Shown here one piece after another: positions 1 to 7,428 of a stretch of DNA of 64,000 nucleotides (the first letter of the stretch is position 1; every line of letters starts with the position of its first letter). The position numbers and the translations under genes are program-made. A model generated the notes under the pieces. It ran no database searches. It was not told where the DNA came from and saw only the letters and a list, made by a program, of their open reading frames with translations. Source of the DNA: ZC4RG30 sp965652645 (lineage in GTDB: Bacteria; Pseudomonadota; Gammaproteobacteria; Steroidobacterales; Steroidobacteraceae); NCBI GenBank assembly GCA_965652645.1, contig CBFGXE010000006.1, positions 57,706 to 121,705 on the forward strand, read 5' to 3'.

Positions 1-1041
1 CAGCCAGCCGAAGATCCGGCCGAACTGCAGCAGGCCGAAGTAGCGCGCGATCAGGAAGCTCATCAGGTCGAGCTCCGCGCCCAGTGCCAGCCCCAGGGCG
101 ATGGCCGTAATGGTGGCGGATTCCACGCCGTTGACCAGGAACATCAGGATGCCACCGGCCGCCACCAGGCAGATGGCAATGGCGATGCGGGGGGCGAACA
201 CGCGGTCGAGCAGGAAACCCACCACCAGGCGACTGGCAATGACGGCGAGGCCGATCTGGCCTGCCACCTTGCCGGCCGTGCGCGCATCCATGCCTGCGTC
301 GTTCAGCATCGGCACGAAGTGGGGCAACAGTCCGGCGAAAGCCAGCGACATCGCCGCGAAGGTGCCGGCCAGCATCCAGAACACCGGCGAACGCGACCAG
401 TTGGCCGCCGTCGGACCGGCCGCGGCCCGGGCCACGGTCGGCTGTGCGTGCCGCTGGGTACCCAGCGCATGGCGCGTCGGGATGAGGAACGCAGCGATGA
501 CCGCACCAGCCAGCGGCACGATGGCCAGGCGGTGGTAACCGGAGCGCCAGCCATGATCATCGATCTCGGCAGCCAGCAGCGGCGGGATGATGGCCGCGGC
601 AATGCCGATGCCTGTCATCGTCAGGCCCAGGGCGATGCCGCGATGCCGGTCGAAGGTCTCATTGACGATCTTGCTGAAGGCGATCGGACCCGAGGCCGCC
701 CCGACGAAGGCCACCAGGGCCTGCAGCAGGAAATAGCTGTTCACCGAATGGATGAAAGTGCCCAGCGAGGCAAAACCCACCGACAGCAGCAGCAGCCCGC
801 CCACGGCGGGCCACTTGGCGCCCATGCGGTCCACCAGCCAGCCCACCATGGGATTGGCGCACGCCAGCGCCATGGTCACCAGCAGCACGCCGAAGCCGAA
901 CTGCGCCCGCGTCAGCCCGAAGTCGGCCGTGAGCCCGGCCACGAACAGGCCGTTGGTGTACAGCAGCAGCGCCGACACACCGGTCGCGCTGCCGAGTACG
1001 GCCCCGCAAAGGCTGCGGGGCCAGCCACGTGCCGGATCCAT
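1..1041 (-). CDS. MFS transporter, C-terminus cut by window edge
   Basis: Inner-membrane major facilitator carrier; 347 N-terminal codons are visible and the 3' end lies beyond the left edge. The translation starts MDPARGWPRSLCGAVLG and is almost entirely hydrophobic helices. A motif-A-like loop (GWLVDRMGAK) follows the second helix and a second copy (GFLLDRV) follows the central loop, as expected for the two six-helix halves. The ATG lies 11 bp after the stop of the FAH-family gene, so it should be the last visible member of the operon beginning at 3523. The substrate is unknown; operon context suggests an organic acid or a ring-cleavage product. Family assignment is firm, substrate is inference. 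Confidence 0.85.
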   Translation of the reverse strand, partial: MDPARGWPRSLCGAVLGSATGVSALLLYTNGLFVAGLTADFGLTRAQFGFGVLLVTMALACANPMVGWLVDRMGAKWPAVGGLLLLSVGFASLGTFIHSVNSYFLLQALVAFVGAASGPIAFSKIVNETFDRHRGIALGLTMTGIGIAAAIIPPLLAAEIDDHGWRSGYHRLAIVPLAGAVIAAFLIPTRHALGTQRHAQPTVARAAAGPTAANWSRSPVFWMLAGTFAAMSLAFAGLLPHFVPMLNDAGMDARTAGKVAGQIGLAVIASRLVVGFLLDRVFAPRIAIAICLVAAGGILMFLVNGVESATITAIALGLALGAELDLMSFLIARYFGLLQFGRIFGWL

Positions 1042-1052
1042 TCCCGGGCTGC

Positions 1053-2246
1053 TCAGGGCTGTGCCACGAAGCGGTGCCGCTGCGTGCCGATGCCCTCGAT
1101 GGTGCAGACGCCCACGTCACCCGGCTTGATCCAGGAGGGGTTGTCGCGCTCGATGTTCGTGCCGGATGGGCTGCCCAGCGCGATCATGTCGCCGGGCCGC
1201 AGCGAGAGGATGTTGGAGGCATAGGAGAGCATCTCCCACTGGTTGTACTCCATGCGCCCGGTGTTCGAGTCCTGCTTGACCTCGCCGTTGAGCGTGAAGA
1301 AATGGCGGATGTTGGTGGGTTCAGGCACGAATTCCTTGGGCACGATGAAGGGACCGATGGGCCCGAAGGTATCGTGGTTCTTCTGCACCAGCCAGTCGGG
1401 GCCACCGCCCATCTTGCGGTCGCCGCGGCCGCCGCGGTCCGAGAGGTCGATGTGGACGGTGTAACCGAAGATGTAATCCGCCGCCGAGGCCACCGGGACG
1501 TTCTTCGCCGGTTTGCCGATCACCACGGAAAACTCGCATTCCCAGTCGATCTGGTCGCGGCCGCGCGGGATGACCACGTCGTCGTTCGCACCCACGATGG
1601 TGGTGGGCGACTTGATGAAGAGATAGGGGTTGTCGCCGCGGGTATCGTTTGCCGCCCGCTCCCAGATGCCGGGCGCCGACTGCGCACCGCCGCGCGGCGG
1701 GCCGCCGGCCCCGGGCAGTGCGCCCGGAGGTCCGCCAGCGCCGGGTGCACCACGCGGGGGCGTGCCGGCGGGAGCCGGCCCGCCGGGGCCCGAACCGGCG
1801 CCGCGTCCGCCCTGCGCGATGATGCCAGCGGCATGTTCCGGATAATTCGCGCCGGCATTGAGCATCAGGGTGGGACGCACCGGCGGCAGGATCTTCACGT
1901 TGGCAATCTGCCGGATGTAGGCGGCGTTCTGCGTGCCGGCATTCGCCGCGGCGAGCTGCCTGAGTCGTGGCCCGAATTCCGCGTCATAGCGTGCGATCAC
2001 GTCCTTGAGGTCGGTCGGGAACGAGACCCTGGGCGCGCCGGCGTTCTGCCGTTCGTACTGGGCATTGGCCGCCGCCACGTCGATCACGACGGTGTCACGC
2101 AACACCAGCCCCACGAAATCGCGCCCATCGGTCTGGAAGGTGCCGAGCTTGAAGGGAGTGCCCGCCGGCTGCGCGGCACCCGCTGTCCCTGCGGCCAGGA
2201 CCATTGCCAGCGCCAGCGCCGGCATCACGGATCGACTGGTGTTCAT
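1053..2246 (-). CDS. Exported fumarylacetoacetate hydrolase (FAH) family protein
   Basis: 397 residues from the ATG at 2246, chosen because it has a purine-rich AAAGGGGCAGAG stretch upstream and opens a clear Sec signal peptide (MNTSRSVMPALALAMVLAAG to about residue 25). The C-terminal half is the FAH fold: IDWECEFSVVIGK (acidic metal ligands, about 233-245), GYTVHIDLSDR (261-271), KNHDTFGPIGPFIV (289-302) and the LRPGDMIALGSPSGT loop. Family members cleave C-C bonds in, or decarboxylate/hydrate, beta-keto acids from aromatic ring fission. Two oddities: family members are normally cytoplasmic, and residues about 146-193 are a Gly/Pro/Ala-rich insert before the catalytic domain. Third gene of the operon from 3523, followed by an MFS carrier. 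The exact reaction cannot be told. Confidence 0.85.
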   Translation of the reverse strand: MNTSRSVMPALALAMVLAAGTAGAAQPAGTPFKLGTFQTDGRDFVGLVLRDTVVIDVAAANAQYERQNAGAPRVSFPTDLKDVIARYDAEFGPRLRQLAAANAGTQNAAYIRQIANVKILPPVRPTLMLNAGANYPEHAAGIIAQGGRGAGSGPGGPAPAGTPPRGAPGAGGPPGALPGAGGPPRGGAQSAPGIWERAANDTRGDNPYLFIKSPTTIVGANDDVVIPRGRDQIDWECEFSVVIGKPAKNVPVASAADYIFGYTVHIDLSDRGGRGDRKMGGGPDWLVQKNHDTFGPIGPFIVPKEFVPEPTNIRHFFTLNGEVKQDSNTGRMEYNQWEMLSYASNILSLRPGDMIALGSPSGTNIERDNPSWIKPGDVGVCTIEGIGTQRHRFVAQP

Positions 2247-2280
2247 CTCTGCCCCTTTCGATGTAGTTGAGGAAATCAGG

Positions 2281-2685
2281 TCAGGGCGCGACGACGCCCG
2301 GCACCACCAGTGCCGGCGGTATCGCGTCTCCGGTGCCGATCCTGCGCCCGTCGGCCAGGACCAGGTGATCGATGCTGCCCCCGGGGCGCCCGTCCTTGAA
2401 GGGATGGCCGACCACCGTGACCAGGTCACCGGCCTTCACGGTGTCCCGCGTCCAGCCCACGCGCTTGAGCACGGAGATGGCCGCGCCCTCGAAGCTCAGC
2501 ACCGTGGTCTTGCCCTCGGCGGTGACCTCCAGTTCCACCCACACATGCGGGTTGGTCCACTGGACTTCCTTCACGCGCCCCTGGTAGTTGACGGTCTTCG
2601 TCATGTCGAACATGGCGAAGGAATGGTGTGCCAGCGCCGCCAGCGGCATGCCCAGTGCGGCGAGCAGGATGATGGTCTTTCTCAT
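2281..2685 (-). CDS. DUF6152 family secreted protein
   Basis: 134 residues with a Sec signal peptide (cleavage after about residue 19) and the family hallmark directly after it: HHSFAMFD, then GRVKEVQWTNPHVW, GWTRDTVKAGD and HPFKDGRPGG. The product should be a small periplasmic beta-rich protein; no biochemical function is established for the family as far as I know. The ATG at 2685 has a GGAGG site. It lies 16 bp after the stop of the secreted protein at 2702-3523 and 34 bp before the FAH-family gene. Three other DUF6152 copies occur in this window (14739, 28290, 52540), each next to or fused with a relative of the 2702 gene. Confidence 0.9.
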   Translation of the reverse strand: MRKTIILLAALGMPLAALAHHSFAMFDMTKTVNYQGRVKEVQWTNPHVWVELEVTAEGKTTVLSFEGAAISVLKRVGWTRDTVKAGDLVTVVGHPFKDGRPGGSIDHLVLADGRRIGTGDAIPPALVVPGVVAP

Positions 2686-2701
2686 GAACGGCCTCCGGCG
2701 G

Positions 2702-3523
2702 TCACAGGTCGCGATTGTTCTCGCACAGGTACTCCTCGAACCGGCTGCCCGGGGGCATCGGCGTGTAGGCCCTGCGGATGGTGTAGGGCTCCAGGAAGGC
2801 TTCCGGGTCGGTGAGCGTCATCTCGATCTCCAGCCGCGTGGGGCTGACGCGGCGGATGCGCTCCACCACCGTGAGCTTGTCGGAGTAGGGAATGCCGTCG
2901 CGGTCGATGGTGGCCGCGCGGATGTTGTTGGTCTCCACCACCAGCGTGTCACCTTCCCAGCGGCCCACCGAATCGCCGTTGAAGCTGGGTTCGGCGCCGA
3001 TGGTGTGGCCGATGCCATCCATGTAGATGCGGCGGATGTCATGCAGCACGCCGAGGTTCATGGTGATCTGGCCCGGCGTCTGGATGATCTCCACCGGCAT
3101 GGTGCCGAAGCGCGCGATGCCGAACGCCAGGCAGCGGGTGACGGTGTCCGGCTCCTGCACGCCCGTCTCCAGGTCCTTGCTCCAGGCGGCGAACTTCTTC
3201 GCGTATTCCGGGGTGAGCCTGGGCGGGGCGGGGCGCGTGAAGCGCGCCGCGCCACCGCCCGGCGGTGCGCCTGCGGGGGGGCCAGGTGGGCGGCCGGCCG
3301 ACACACCACCCGGGGGGGACGCGGAGTTCGATGCCGCTGGAGGTGGTGTGCCGACCGGCGGCCCGAAATAGGCGAACTCCGGGTTCCACATGCCCGAGAT
3401 GTTTGGACGGGACGGATCCCCGTACAGCGGATCCTTCATCGCTGCGGCTGCATGTGCCGCGGTTCCTGCTGCACACAGCCCAAGTAGAATGACCGAACGG
3501 AACACCAGACTGGAGCCAAGCAT
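2702..3523 (-). CDS. Secreted protein of unnamed WEGDTLVV family
   Basis: 273 residues; signal peptide to about residue 25, then NISGMWNPEF. Residues about 54-95 are a Pro/Gly/Ala-rich low-complexity stretch. The conserved core follows: a cysteine at about 131 (RCLAFG), MPVEIIQTPGQ, RRIYMDG, then DSVGRWEGDTLVVETNN, and a C-terminal EEYLCENNRD with the second cysteine at about 268. I know this as a recurring family of hypothetical proteins in soil bacteria, usually beside DUF6152 genes; no function is known. The two cysteines recur in all relatives in this window and could form a disulfide. First gene of its operon; AAAGGGGGG ribosome site; candidate operator 26 bp upstream of the ATG. Confidence 0.85.
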   Translation of the reverse strand: MLGSSLVFRSVILLGLCAAGTAAHAAAAMKDPLYGDPSRPNISGMWNPEFAYFGPPVGTPPPAASNSASPPGGVSAGRPPGPPAGAPPGGGAARFTRPAPPRLTPEYAKKFAAWSKDLETGVQEPDTVTRCLAFGIARFGTMPVEIIQTPGQITMNLGVLHDIRRIYMDGIGHTIGAEPSFNGDSVGRWEGDTLVVETNNIRAATIDRDGIPYSDKLTVVERIRRVSPTRLEIEMTLTDPEAFLEPYTIRRAYTPMPPGSRFEEYLCENNRDL

Positions 3524-3549
3524 CAGGACGCCCCCCTTTCTCCGGAATT

Positions 3550-3569
3550 AATTCCTAGTGCGAGGAATT
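3550..3569. promoter_or_regulatory. Candidate operator, AATTCC-N8-GGAATT
   Basis: Perfect 6-bp inverted arms with an 8-nt spacer, in the 131-bp divergent region between the secreted-protein operon (start 3523) and the TetR gene (start 3655). A further GGAAT half-site just to the left (3544) makes GGAATTAATTCC a perfect 12-bp palindrome too. Read toward 3523, a -10-like TTAAAT runs into the AATTCC arm, so a bound protein would cover the likely transcription start. The same 20-bp architecture recurs at 7378, 13914, 13944, 13966 (weaker) and 28891. Binding by the adjacent TetR protein is inference. Confidence 0.6.
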
Positions 3570-3654
3570 TAACTGATCGACCGCGTGCGGACCAGTGCTG
3601 CGCGCCGGTCGGCCGTGCAGCAGGAGCAGGCGGATTTGTGCTAAGCAGTAACCC

Positions 3655-4386
3655 ATGAAAGCCAACAAGACTGTCCCGGCCGGCAAGTCGCCCAAGGCGA
3701 CCAGGGCAACCAAGGGCCTGGCCAAGCCGCGGCGCAGCCGCGGGCGTCCCCGCGCCAAGCACGGGGCCGTGGGGCGCGAGGCCATCGTGACCTCGGCCCG
3801 CAAGCTGCTGGAGAAGACCCAGCCGCACAAGGCCACCATTTCCTCCATCGCCCGCAGCGCCGGGGTGGATCCGGCCCTGGTGCGCTACTACTTCAGCAGT
3901 CGCGAGGAGCTGCTGCTGGCGGTCATCGAGGACATCCTTGCCAACTGGGAGCACACCCATCCGCCGGTGGCCACGGGACCTGCGGCGCGGCTCGCAGCCG
4001 ACGTGCGCGACATGGTCGACTTCGCCCTGAACGTGCGCTCGATGCAGCGGCTGATGATCGATGAGTGCGCGAGTTCCCGGTCGCCTGAGGTGCGCCGCCG
4101 GGTTCGCGAGCTGAACACCGGCGTGGTGAGCCGTTATGCGCTGATGCTGCATACGGAAAAGGAAAGCCGCACCAGTTCCACCGACCCGTTGTTCATGCAC
4201 GTGGCGCTGATCGGCATGTGCGAGTTCTTCGCGGCCGCGCAGGCGATGATCATGCCGCTGGTGCCGGAGGGCATCAGCGCCGAGGAACTGGCCGAGCGGT
4301 ACAAGGACTTCATCGTGCGGATGGTCCTGGACGGCCTGCGCTCGCGCGTGGAGCCCTGGTCGGTCAAGGCCCACGCTGCGACCTGA
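3655..4386 (+). CDS. TetR family transcriptional regulator
   Basis: 243 residues. A basic Lys/Arg-rich N-terminal tail (1-40, ending SRGRPRAK) precedes a TetR helix-turn-helix at about 41-95, with ATISSIARSAGVDPALVRYYF as the recognition region. The rest is the usual all-helical ligand-binding and dimerisation domain. It diverges from the operon starting at 3523, with a perfect inverted repeat between them, the usual layout for an autoregulated repressor. Its 3' end overlaps the convergent metallo-hydrolase gene by 23 bp. The ligand cannot be predicted; an aromatic or terpenoid intermediate would fit the neighbours. Ribosome site is weak. Confidence 0.9.
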   Translation: MKANKTVPAGKSPKATRATKGLAKPRRSRGRPRAKHGAVGREAIVTSARKLLEKTQPHKATISSIARSAGVDPALVRYYFSSREELLLAVIEDILANWEHTHPPVATGPAARLAADVRDMVDFALNVRSMQRLMIDECASSRSPEVRRRVRELNTGVVSRYALMLHTEKESRTSSTDPLFMHVALIGMCEFFAAAQAMIMPLVPEGISAEELAERYKDFIVRMVLDGLRSRVEPWSVKAHAAT

Positions 4387-5461
4387 TCTGGTTGAACTCG
4401 GCCACCGCCTGGCGCGAGGCCTCGCGCTCGGCGTCGCTGCCGAGGGTGCCGTCCAGCTCGGCGTACAGGCGCGCCATGTTGTTCACGACGCGGTCGGGAT
4501 CGGTCCATGTGGCGTACCGGCCGAGGTCCATCTCCGCCGCGACGCGGCCGGCACCACGGCCTGCGGCCATGCCGCGCCGGGCTTCGCGCACCAGCAGCAC
4601 CAGGTAGTCGCGCATCTCGACCAGCTCTGCCTTGCCGCCCACCGGGCCATGGCCGGGGACGATCACCTCGACCTGCGGGTCCTGCACCACGGCATCGCAG
4701 ACCTTGATCCAGTCCTGCACGAAGCCTGATGCGCTGAGGGGCGTCACCCCGAAGAAGGCGATGTCACCCATGAAGACCGTGCGCGAGCCGCGCACGTAGA
4801 CCAGCGCGTCCCCGACCGTGTGCGCCTGGCCCGGCCATTCAAAATCCACGCGCGTGTCGCCGTAGTAGAGGGACATGCGGTCGCGGAAGGTCACCGTGGG
4901 AAGCACGACGCGGTTCACGTCCTCGGCAGTTCCCCAGGCCGGATTGGTTTTCCAGTACGCCGGGGTGGCGGGCGTGCCCATCCGCACCATCTGCTCGCGC
5001 GTGCGTTCCTGGGCAATGATCTCGATGCCGGGCGGGAACTGCGTGAGTCCGACACTGTGGTCGGGATGTTCATGCGTGATCACGACGCGGTCCACGGGCT
5101 TGCCCAGCGACTGCGCGGCGCGCAGGAAGTTGCGCGCATGCTGCGGACCGCCGCCCGCGTCGATTGCCAGCAGGCTTGAGGGTCCTTCCACGATGCCGAA
5201 GTTCGACACCGAGAAGTTGCTCTGGCCCGGCGCCTCGCGCTGCAGGAAGGCCAGCACGGTGGGGGAAATGCGCTTCAGCTCGGTGCGGATGTCGGTGGCG
5301 GGCGGCGTGCCGAAGGCGCCGCCCTGCGTGCGGGGCGGGGGGGAGGCGGGCTGGGCCGCCAGGGCCCGCACGCCAATGGCAACTGCCGCCGCGGCGCAGC
5401 CCGTGGTGCACAGCAGCCGGCGCCGGGTCATGGCTGGCAGGTATCGTGCTGCGCCCATCAT
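4364..5461 (-). CDS. Tat-exported MBL-fold metallo-hydrolase
   Basis: 365 residues. The N-terminus carries MTRRRLLCTTG followed by an Ala-rich hydrophobic run, a Tat-like signal. The metallo-beta-lactamase fold is shown by THEHPDHSVG (H-x-H-x-D-H at about 130-135), GQAHTVGD, VFMGDIAFFG and VPGHGPVGG, so all the usual two-metal ligands appear present. Family members hydrolyse esters, lactones, thioesters or beta-lactams; the substrate here is unknown. The start at 5461 (ATGATG after AAAGGGGGC) leaves 18 bp to the upstream TolB-like gene, so they are probably co-transcribed. The 3' end overlaps the convergent TetR gene by 23 bp. Confidence 0.85.
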   Translation of the reverse strand: MMGAARYLPAMTRRRLLCTTGCAAAAVAIGVRALAAQPASPPPRTQGGAFGTPPATDIRTELKRISPTVLAFLQREAPGQSNFSVSNFGIVEGPSSLLAIDAGGGPQHARNFLRAAQSLGKPVDRVVITHEHPDHSVGLTQFPPGIEIIAQERTREQMVRMGTPATPAYWKTNPAWGTAEDVNRVVLPTVTFRDRMSLYYGDTRVDFEWPGQAHTVGDALVYVRGSRTVFMGDIAFFGVTPLSASGFVQDWIKVCDAVVQDPQVEVIVPGHGPVGGKAELVEMRDYLVLLVREARRGMAAGRGAGRVAAEMDLGRYATWTDPDRVVNNMARLYAELDGTLGSDAEREASRQAVAEFNQIRSQRGP

Positions 5462-5479
5462 TGCCCCCTTTGCTCCGGG

Positions 5480-7360
5480 TCAGGGCATGTTCACGTAGGT
5501 GCCGAGTGAGTCTTCCCACTTGCTGTCAGTGAGCTGTCGCACGTTGCCGCCATTGCGGTCCATCAGGAACACCTGCGCGTAGGGCTGGGGCGACACGTCG
5601 TACATGGCCGCCTCGTCCTTGAAGCCCGTGCGCGAGCTGCCGAAGAAGATCTCCTTGCCGTCCGCCGACCAGGTGGCGTGCGCATCGGCACCGCTGGTGG
5701 TGGTCAGCTGCTTCACGTCGCTGCCGTCCACGTTCATGGTGAAGACCTCGAAGTCGAAGTCCGGCATGCGGCGGGTGAACACCACCCGGTCACCGGTGGA
5801 GGCGATGAAGGGGAAGTTGTCCCAGCCGGTGGTGAGCACCTTCACCGAGTTGTCTTGCAGGTTCAGCGCGCGCAGGCCGCGCGTCTCCGGGTTGTCCTGC
5901 GTGCTCCACACGCGGTAGATGAGGGTCTTGCCGTCCGGGTGCCAGGCGGGGAATCCGGAATTGACCGTGTTGTTGGTCACCTGGCGGCTCTCCGAGCCGT
6001 CGGCCTTCACCATGAAGACGTTGGCCGGGCCGAACCCGCGGCCGCCGAAGAACGTGCCCACGCCGAAGGCCACCCACTGGCAGTCAGGAGACCAGGTGGG
6101 CATCAGCGAGGCGCCATCCTGGCGCTGGAACACCTTCACCCGCTGCGAGCCATCGATGTTCATCACGCTGACCGATGCCGTCGGGTTGCCGAACGGGAAG
6201 TCCAGGTCCGTGAGCGCGAGGCGGTTGTCCTTCGGGCAGACGGCCGGGAACACGTCGGTGTAACGGTACTCCCGCTTGCTGTCCCAGCTGTACAGCTTCG
6301 TGTTCTGCGCGCGGTTCTTGACATCGATGCGATAGAAAACCACGGTCTTGCCGTCCGGCGACCAGGAGGGGCTGCGTACCTCACCCTCGGGACCGCGCGA
6401 GCCATCCGAATAAACGACGCCGACCTTGGGGCCATCGCGCGAGGTGCCCTTGATCACATAGCCGATGCGTCCGTCGGGCAGGTAGTGCGGATTGGTCTTC
6501 AGTGCCGGACCGGAGGTGATGGCCTTCTCCTCGCCCGTGGCCACGTCGATCTCCACGATCTGCGAGGTGGAGCTCAGTGAGGCGATGCCTGCGCCATGCA
6601 TGCGGGCGCCGAAGGTATCGCGCACCGATAGTGAATAGGCCAGCAGCTTGCGACCGTCGGCGGACCATTTGGGCGTGCCATAGGCGGTGCCTGGCTTGTT
6701 GGTGATCCGCCGCAGCCCGCTGCCGTCGGCCTTCATCACATAGAGGCTGGTGGGGTGCGAATGGCCGGCGCCGGCGCCGTTCTCGGCGCCGATCCACTTC
6801 TCGCCGCGGTCGGAGCTGAAGGCGATCCACTGCCCGTCAGGCGACCAGGCGGGCCGGAAATGGCCGTTCATCAGCGGCGGGGGGGCGGTCTTGCCATCGC
6901 CCGTGAGGTTGCGGGTATTGCCGGTCTTCAGGTCTTTCACCCAGATGTTGGCAGTGCGTGCGCCGCCCTTGGTGGAGACGTAGGCCAGCTTCGTGCCATC
7001 GGGTGACAGCACGCCGGCATCCTCCATCGAGGTATCGCTGGTCAGGCGTTCCAGGCCCGTGCCGTCCGGGCGCACGCGCCAGATATCGGCCTGGCCATCA
7101 CCCTCGCCGTCGCGCTCGGAGGTGAACACGATCCACCTGCCGTCCGGGGAGAACGAGGCATCGTAGTCGCGCACGGCCGACGGCGGAAGCAGGGCGCGTT
7201 CGCCGCTGCCATCGGCGTTGGCGACATGCAGCGTCAGCTTGGAGGGGCCGATGCGGTTCATCAGCATCACCTCCTTGGCCTGCGCAGGGAGCGAGGCCGC
7301 CAGCAGCAACGCTCCGGCGGCGGCCAGGGTGGATATGAAGGACCTGCCTGATGTGTTCAT
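5480..7360 (-). CDS. TolB-like/PD40 beta-propeller secreted protein
   Basis: 626 residues from the ATG at 7360, chosen for its GGAG site and signal peptide (MNTSGRSFISTLAAAGALLL to about residue 29). The body is a long series of PD40/WD40-like blades with repeated SPDGRWIVF, SPDGTKLAYVS, SPDGQWIAFSSDR and SADGKEIFFGSSR elements and interspersed IWRVRPDGTG or VMNIDGSQR strands, enough for two propellers. These proteins sit in the periplasm and bind proteins or, when fused to amidohydrolase or peptidase domains, substrates; no enzymatic domain is visible here. A candidate operator (7378-7397) lies 17 bp before the ATG. Followed by the MBL-fold gene. Confidence 0.85.
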   Translation of the reverse strand: MNTSGRSFISTLAAAGALLLAASLPAQAKEVMLMNRIGPSKLTLHVANADGSGERALLPPSAVRDYDASFSPDGRWIVFTSERDGEGDGQADIWRVRPDGTGLERLTSDTSMEDAGVLSPDGTKLAYVSTKGGARTANIWVKDLKTGNTRNLTGDGKTAPPPLMNGHFRPAWSPDGQWIAFSSDRGEKWIGAENGAGAGHSHPTSLYVMKADGSGLRRITNKPGTAYGTPKWSADGRKLLAYSLSVRDTFGARMHGAGIASLSSTSQIVEIDVATGEEKAITSGPALKTNPHYLPDGRIGYVIKGTSRDGPKVGVVYSDGSRGPEGEVRSPSWSPDGKTVVFYRIDVKNRAQNTKLYSWDSKREYRYTDVFPAVCPKDNRLALTDLDFPFGNPTASVSVMNIDGSQRVKVFQRQDGASLMPTWSPDCQWVAFGVGTFFGGRGFGPANVFMVKADGSESRQVTNNTVNSGFPAWHPDGKTLIYRVWSTQDNPETRGLRALNLQDNSVKVLTTGWDNFPFIASTGDRVVFTRRMPDFDFEVFTMNVDGSDVKQLTTTSGADAHATWSADGKEIFFGSSRTGFKDEAAMYDVSPQPYAQVFLMDRNGGNVRQLTDSKWEDSLGTYVNMP

Positions 7361-7377
7361 GACGACTCCAGCGCGAT

Positions 7378-7397
7378 AATTCCTGTAGACGGGAATA
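7378..7397. promoter_or_regulatory. Candidate operator, AATTCC-N8-GGAATA
   Basis: Same 20-bp design as the site at 3550: arms AATTCC and GGAATA around an 8-nt spacer, one mismatch at the outer base. It ends 17 bp upstream of the TolB-like gene start (7360). Read in gene direction, TAATAT (a -10-like hexamer, 7395-7400 on the complement) overlaps its upstream edge, so the site would cover the transcription start. This suggests the TolB-like and MBL genes have their own promoter, separate from the amidohydrolase gene that ends at 7429. Confidence 0.55.
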
Positions 7398-7428
7398 TTA
7401 AGTGGGGCCCGGGTTCGGTTCAAAGGGC

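Noticed and set aside
659..1120. Frame of 153 codons on the minus strand, 659-1120
   Set aside because: It is an out-of-frame reading of the MFS transporter gene that starts at 1041 and runs off the left edge.
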